A stretch of DNA of 15,013 nt from an uncultured Blautia sp. (GTDB lineage Bacteria > Bacillota > Clostridia > Lachnospirales > Lachnospiraceae), in the NCBI GenBank assembly GCA_946629475.1, contig CAMOXX010000042.1, positions 1-15,013 of the forward strand. Reading direction: 5' to 3'. Under the pieces are notes generated by a model, which saw only the letters and a program-made list of their open reading frames with translations, was not told where the DNA came from and made no database searches. Position numbers and translations under genes: made by a program. Positions 12,966-15,013 of the stretch are shown one piece after another (positions within the stretch are counted from its first letter, which is position 1; each line of letters begins with the position of its first letter).

Positions 12966-13374
12966 GATTTTCGATTATCTGAAAAGAGGAATACGGCATC
13001 TCCGGGATATGCCGAAGGAGGAGCTTTTTCTTGTGGCCGCCGTGTGCGCCGCTGTTTTTGCCGCGCTCTGTGTGACAGTAATCCTCGTAAAGCGAAGCCG
13101 GAAGAGCGGGAAAAAGGAAAAACGCAGGGATGCCGGGGAGGCTCCGGAGCCTCTGCGCCGGTCAGAAGCCAGGTCACCCGGTGTGAAAAGGGAGCCCGGT
13201 TTCAGAGAACCTGTGGAAACGGATTCCGGAAAGCAGGAACCTGCAATCGTGGAGACAGAGCATCTTTATGTTTATGTTCCGCCGGCCAGCCTTCGGATAT
13301 GCCGTTATTGTGGAAGTGAAAACCCGCCGGGCAGAGCGTTCTGCCACTGCTGCGGGGAAGAGCTTTATTATTAA
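12931..13374 (+). CDS. Membrane-anchored zinc-ribbon protein
   Basis: A 147-residue protein. The ATG at 12931 lies inside the end of the vWA gene (35-nt overlap, different frame), with AGGAA 10 nt upstream. A later in-frame ATG at 13009 would drop 26 residues but has a poorer site. Residues 1-31 are a short, partly basic leader. Residues 32-53 form a TM helix, followed by KRSRKSGKKEKRR, which by the positive-inside rule puts the C-terminus in the cytoplasm. A Pro/Glu/Arg-rich linker follows. The C-terminal zinc ribbon has C124-x-x-C127 and C138/C141, with an extra C140. Order of parts is the mirror image of the first gene of the cluster. The tight overlap suggests translational coupling with the vWA protein and fixed stoichiometry, so it may tether the vWA or kinase to the membrane (inference). 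Not a family I can name. Confidence 0.8.
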   Translation: MRLLTQSTTVSEIFDYLKRGIRHLRDMPKEELFLVAAVCAAVFAALCVTVILVKRSRKSGKKEKRRDAGEAPEPLRRSEARSPGVKREPGFREPVETDSGKQEPAIVETEHLYVYVPPASLRICRYCGSENPPGRAFCHCCGEELYY

Positions 13375-13395
13375 CGTCAGAAGTAAACTGACGTT
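13373..13395. repeat. Short hairpin at the stop of the TM/zinc-ribbon gene
   Basis: AACGTCAG (13373-13380) pairs perfectly with CTGACGTT (13388-13395) around a 7-nt loop. No T-run follows, so termination is unlikely; it may be an mRNA processing or stability element. Confidence 0.5.
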
Positions 13396-13421
13396 GACTG
13401 TAAACTCCGCAAGGATATAAG
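13394..13421 (+). promoter_or_regulatory. Candidate internal promoter for the double zinc-ribbon gene
   Basis: TTGACT (13394-13399), a 16-nt spacer and TATAAG (13416-13421), 32 nt before the ATG at 13453. Plausible but with slightly short spacing; its -35 overlaps the right arm of the hairpin at 13373-13395. Confidence 0.4.
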
Positions 13422-13452
13422 GAACTGTCAAAAGCAGAGGAGAATTTTCGAG

Positions 13453-13914
13453 ATGAAATGCACGAACTGTGGGGAAGAACTCCGGAAAGGCAGTGATTTC
13501 TGCAGCTGCTGCGGAGCGCCGGCTCCATCGGCGGAGGATGCGCTGGAGAGCGGCCTCGCCTGCGGCGTATGCGGCTGTCCCGTTGCGTACGGGGATGTGT
13601 ACTGCAGGGCCTGCGGTACACCAATTCTGTGGGATGAGGAGATTGACGACCCGGCAGCGGAGCTGCCGGTCGGATCAGGGAATTCATGGGATGCAAGCCT
13701 TGATCTCCGGTCAGATACGTCAGAGGAAACCGGCCGCGGCGGACCAGCCGGGGCGGAGTTTTACCGGGATGTTTCCGCAGAGGAGGATGATCCCGCTTCC
13801 GGGAGAGACATTGTGAGGCTGAAGGGCTCGCTGGCTCCGGGAGGAAAACGAAAACCTGCATCACAGGCGGATTACGGGAACAGCAGGTTTTTTACCAGAG
13901 CAGGGGACCTGTGA
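13453..13914 (+). CDS. Double zinc-ribbon protein
   Basis: A 153-residue soluble protein. GAGGAGA lies just upstream of the ATG with about 9 nt spacing. Two tandem zinc ribbons fill the N-terminal third: C3-x-x-C6 with C17/C20 (and C19), then C37-x-x-C40 (and C42) with C51-x-x-C54. The remaining 95 residues are acidic and Gly/Ser/Pro-rich with little predicted structure, ending in a more basic tail with SRFFTRAGDL. No TM or signal peptide. It is the third zinc-ribbon protein of the cluster. In related signalling proteins such ribbons often mediate protein-protein contact rather than catalysis. The disordered acidic tail with many Ser/Thr would be a possible kinase target (inference). Confidence 0.82.
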   Translation: MKCTNCGEELRKGSDFCSCCGAPAPSAEDALESGLACGVCGCPVAYGDVYCRACGTPILWDEEIDDPAAELPVGSGNSWDASLDLRSDTSEETGRGGPAGAEFYRDVSAEEDDPASGRDIVRLKGSLAPGGKRKPASQADYGNSRFFTRAGDL

Positions 13915-13938
13915 GGAAGATAAAAAGGGAATACCAGG

Positions 13939-13957
13939 AGACGGGAAGGATCCGTCT
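13939..13957. repeat. Small hairpin before the FAD-dependent gene
   Basis: AGACGG (13939-13944) pairs with CCGTCT (13952-13957) around a 7-nt loop, ending 5 nt before the AAGGA ribosome binding site of the next gene. Without a T-run it is not a good terminator; a modest effect on translation or mRNA processing is possible. Confidence 0.35.
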
Positions 13958-13975
13958 GTGTAAAGGATGAAAGAA

Positions 13976-15013
13976 ATGAATTATGATGTGATTATTATCG
14001 GGGCAGGCCCCGGAGGAATCTATGCTGCATACGAACTCACAAAAGAGCGGGCCGATCTGAAAATCGCAGTGTTTGAAGCCGGAAATGAGCTGGAAAAAAG
14101 AAAATGCCCGATTGACGGGGACAAAGTCAAAACCTGCATCCGCTGCAAAAGCTGCTCCATCATGAGCGGGTTTGGAGGAGCGGGTGCTTTTTCGGACGGG
14201 AAATATAATATCACCAACGATTTTGGCGGGACTCTTTATGAGTACATTGGCAAGAAGGAAGCCATCCGTCTGATGGAATATGTGGACGGGATCAACATGG
14301 AGCACGGCGGGAGCGGGACAAAGCTCTACTCCACAGCAAACACATCCATCCATAAAATCTGCCTGCAGAACAAGCTGCAGCTGCTGGACGCCTCCGTGCG
14401 CCATCTTGGGACGGATATCAATTACGTTGTTCTGAAGAATCTGTATGAGGAACTGAAGGACAAGGTTGATTTTTATTTCCTGTGTCCTGTCGAAAAGATC
14501 GAAGCGGAGCAGGGAACCTACTGGATCTATACACGGAAGGGCACTTTTACGTGCGGCAAATGCATTGTCTCGGTAGGGCGGAGCGGCAGCAAATGGATGG
14601 AGAAGGTGTGCGCCCAGCTTTCTATTCCTACGGAATCCAACCGCGTGGATATCGGGGTGCGGGTGGAGCTTCCGGCCGTATTGTTTGCCCATCTGACGGA
14701 TGAGCTGTATGAGAGCAAGATTGTATACCGGACCGAAAAGTTTGAGGACAGGGTGCGCACCTTCTGCATGAATCCCCGCGGCAGCGTGGTGAATGAAAAC
14801 ACCAACGGAATCGTGACCGTGAACGGGCACAGCTATGAGGACCCGGCAAAGCAGACGGAGTATACCAACTTTGCCCTTCTGGTATCCAAGCATTTTTCGG
14901 AACCGTTCAAGGACAGCAACGGTTATGGCGAGAGCATTGCCCGTCTTTCCAACATGCTGGGCGGCGGAGTGATCGTGCAGCGGTTCGGCGACCTGGTGCG
15001 CGGGCGCCGGAGC
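13976..15013 (+). CDS. FAD-dependent dehydrogenase (COG2509-like), 3' end outside the window
   Basis: The first 346 codons are present; the frame is open to the window edge. I choose the ATG at 13976, because AAGGA (13963-13967) is 8 nt upstream; an in-frame ATG at 13967 overlaps that site. The protein opens with a Rossmann FAD-binding motif, YDVIIIGAGPGG (3-14), with E34 ending the second strand. A cysteine cluster C44, C54, C57, C60 follows and leads into FGGAGAFSDGK (66-76). This combination is typical of uncharacterised FAD-dependent dehydrogenases of the COG2509 group, in which the cysteines may bind an Fe-S cluster. Electron donor, acceptor and substrate are unknown. It follows the zinc-ribbon gene by 61 nt on the same strand, so it may be read through from the cluster, but it is a common stand-alone chromosomal gene and may be functionally separate. 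Confidence 0.88.
   Translation, partial: MNYDVIIIGAGPGGIYAAYELTKERADLKIAVFEAGNELEKRKCPIDGDKVKTCIRCKSCSIMSGFGGAGAFSDGKYNITNDFGGTLYEYIGKKEAIRLMEYVDGINMEHGGSGTKLYSTANTSIHKICLQNKLQLLDASVRHLGTDINYVVLKNLYEELKDKVDFYFLCPVEKIEAEQGTYWIYTRKGTFTCGKCIVSVGRSGSKWMEKVCAQLSIPTESNRVDIGVRVELPAVLFAHLTDELYESKIVYRTEKFEDRVRTFCMNPRGSVVNENTNGIVTVNGHSYEDPAKQTEYTNFALLVSKHFSEPFKDSNGYGESIARLSNMLGGGVIVQRFGDLVRGRRS

Noticed and set aside
9543..13914. Anti-phage or restriction island reading of the cluster
   Set aside because: No nuclease, restriction enzyme, toxin or recombinase is present, and base composition does not visibly change; a signalling reading needs fewer assumptions, although a defence role cannot be excluded.
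13892..14893. 333-codon minus-strand ORF opposite the FAD-dependent gene
   Set aside because: Long only because the opposite strand is GC-rich coding sequence; the plus-strand frame carries the Rossmann motif and the family-specific motifs.

Overview
The window looks like chromosomal DNA of a Gram-positive anaerobe of the Clostridia, most likely Lachnospiraceae-like. The evidence is purine-rich AGGAGG-type ribosome binding sites, sigma-A-type promoters (often with an extended TGn -10), roughly balanced GC, and the gene families present: radical SAM/SPASM, DUF2079 membrane protein, EAL signalling protein with a four-helix sensor, and many zinc-ribbon proteins. I see no rRNA, tRNA, CRISPR array, insertion sequence or phage gene. 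The taxonomic call is inference from style, not from a marker gene.

Left part (1-5518). A minus-strand pair encodes a radical SAM/SPASM enzyme followed by a MarR-type regulator. It is driven by a textbook TTGACA-17-TATAAT promoter at 1993-2021. A 412-base non-coding stretch separates it from a plus-strand gene for a large DUF2079 polytopic membrane protein. That gene faces a minus-strand gene for a Tyr-rich secreted protein. The short region between them (4520-4657) is made of C-rich and G-rich inverted repeats with a strong potential G-quadruplex.

Middle part (5519-9283). A divergent promoter region serves the secreted protein and a REC / degenerate GGDEF / EAL protein. The latter should be a c-di-GMP phosphodiesterase and carries an unusual C-terminal membrane-anchored helical domain. 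It converges, across a long perfect hairpin (8242-8294), with a minus-strand AEC-family transporter.

Right part (9403-15013). A second divergent promoter pair, with an inverted repeat spanning both -35 elements, starts a plus-strand cluster. In order the cluster encodes a zinc-ribbon/TM/coiled-coil protein, a PP2C phosphatase, a Hanks-type kinase with DFE in place of DFG, a von Willebrand A domain protein, a TM/zinc-ribbon protein whose reading frame overlaps the vWA gene, a double zinc-ribbon protein, and the first 346 codons of an FAD-dependent dehydrogenase. Phosphatase, kinase and vWA together match the composition of the TerY-P triad known from comparative genomics of tellurite-resistance-type systems and of the E. 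coli yegI/yegK/yegL genes. Here the triad is packaged with three zinc-ribbon proteins, two of them membrane-anchored, and no TerC/TerD protein is visible. My working model is a membrane-associated Ser/Thr phosphorylation switch, with kinase and phosphatase acting on, or scaffolded by, the vWA and zinc-ribbon proteins. This cluster is the best candidate in the window for an incompletely described system.
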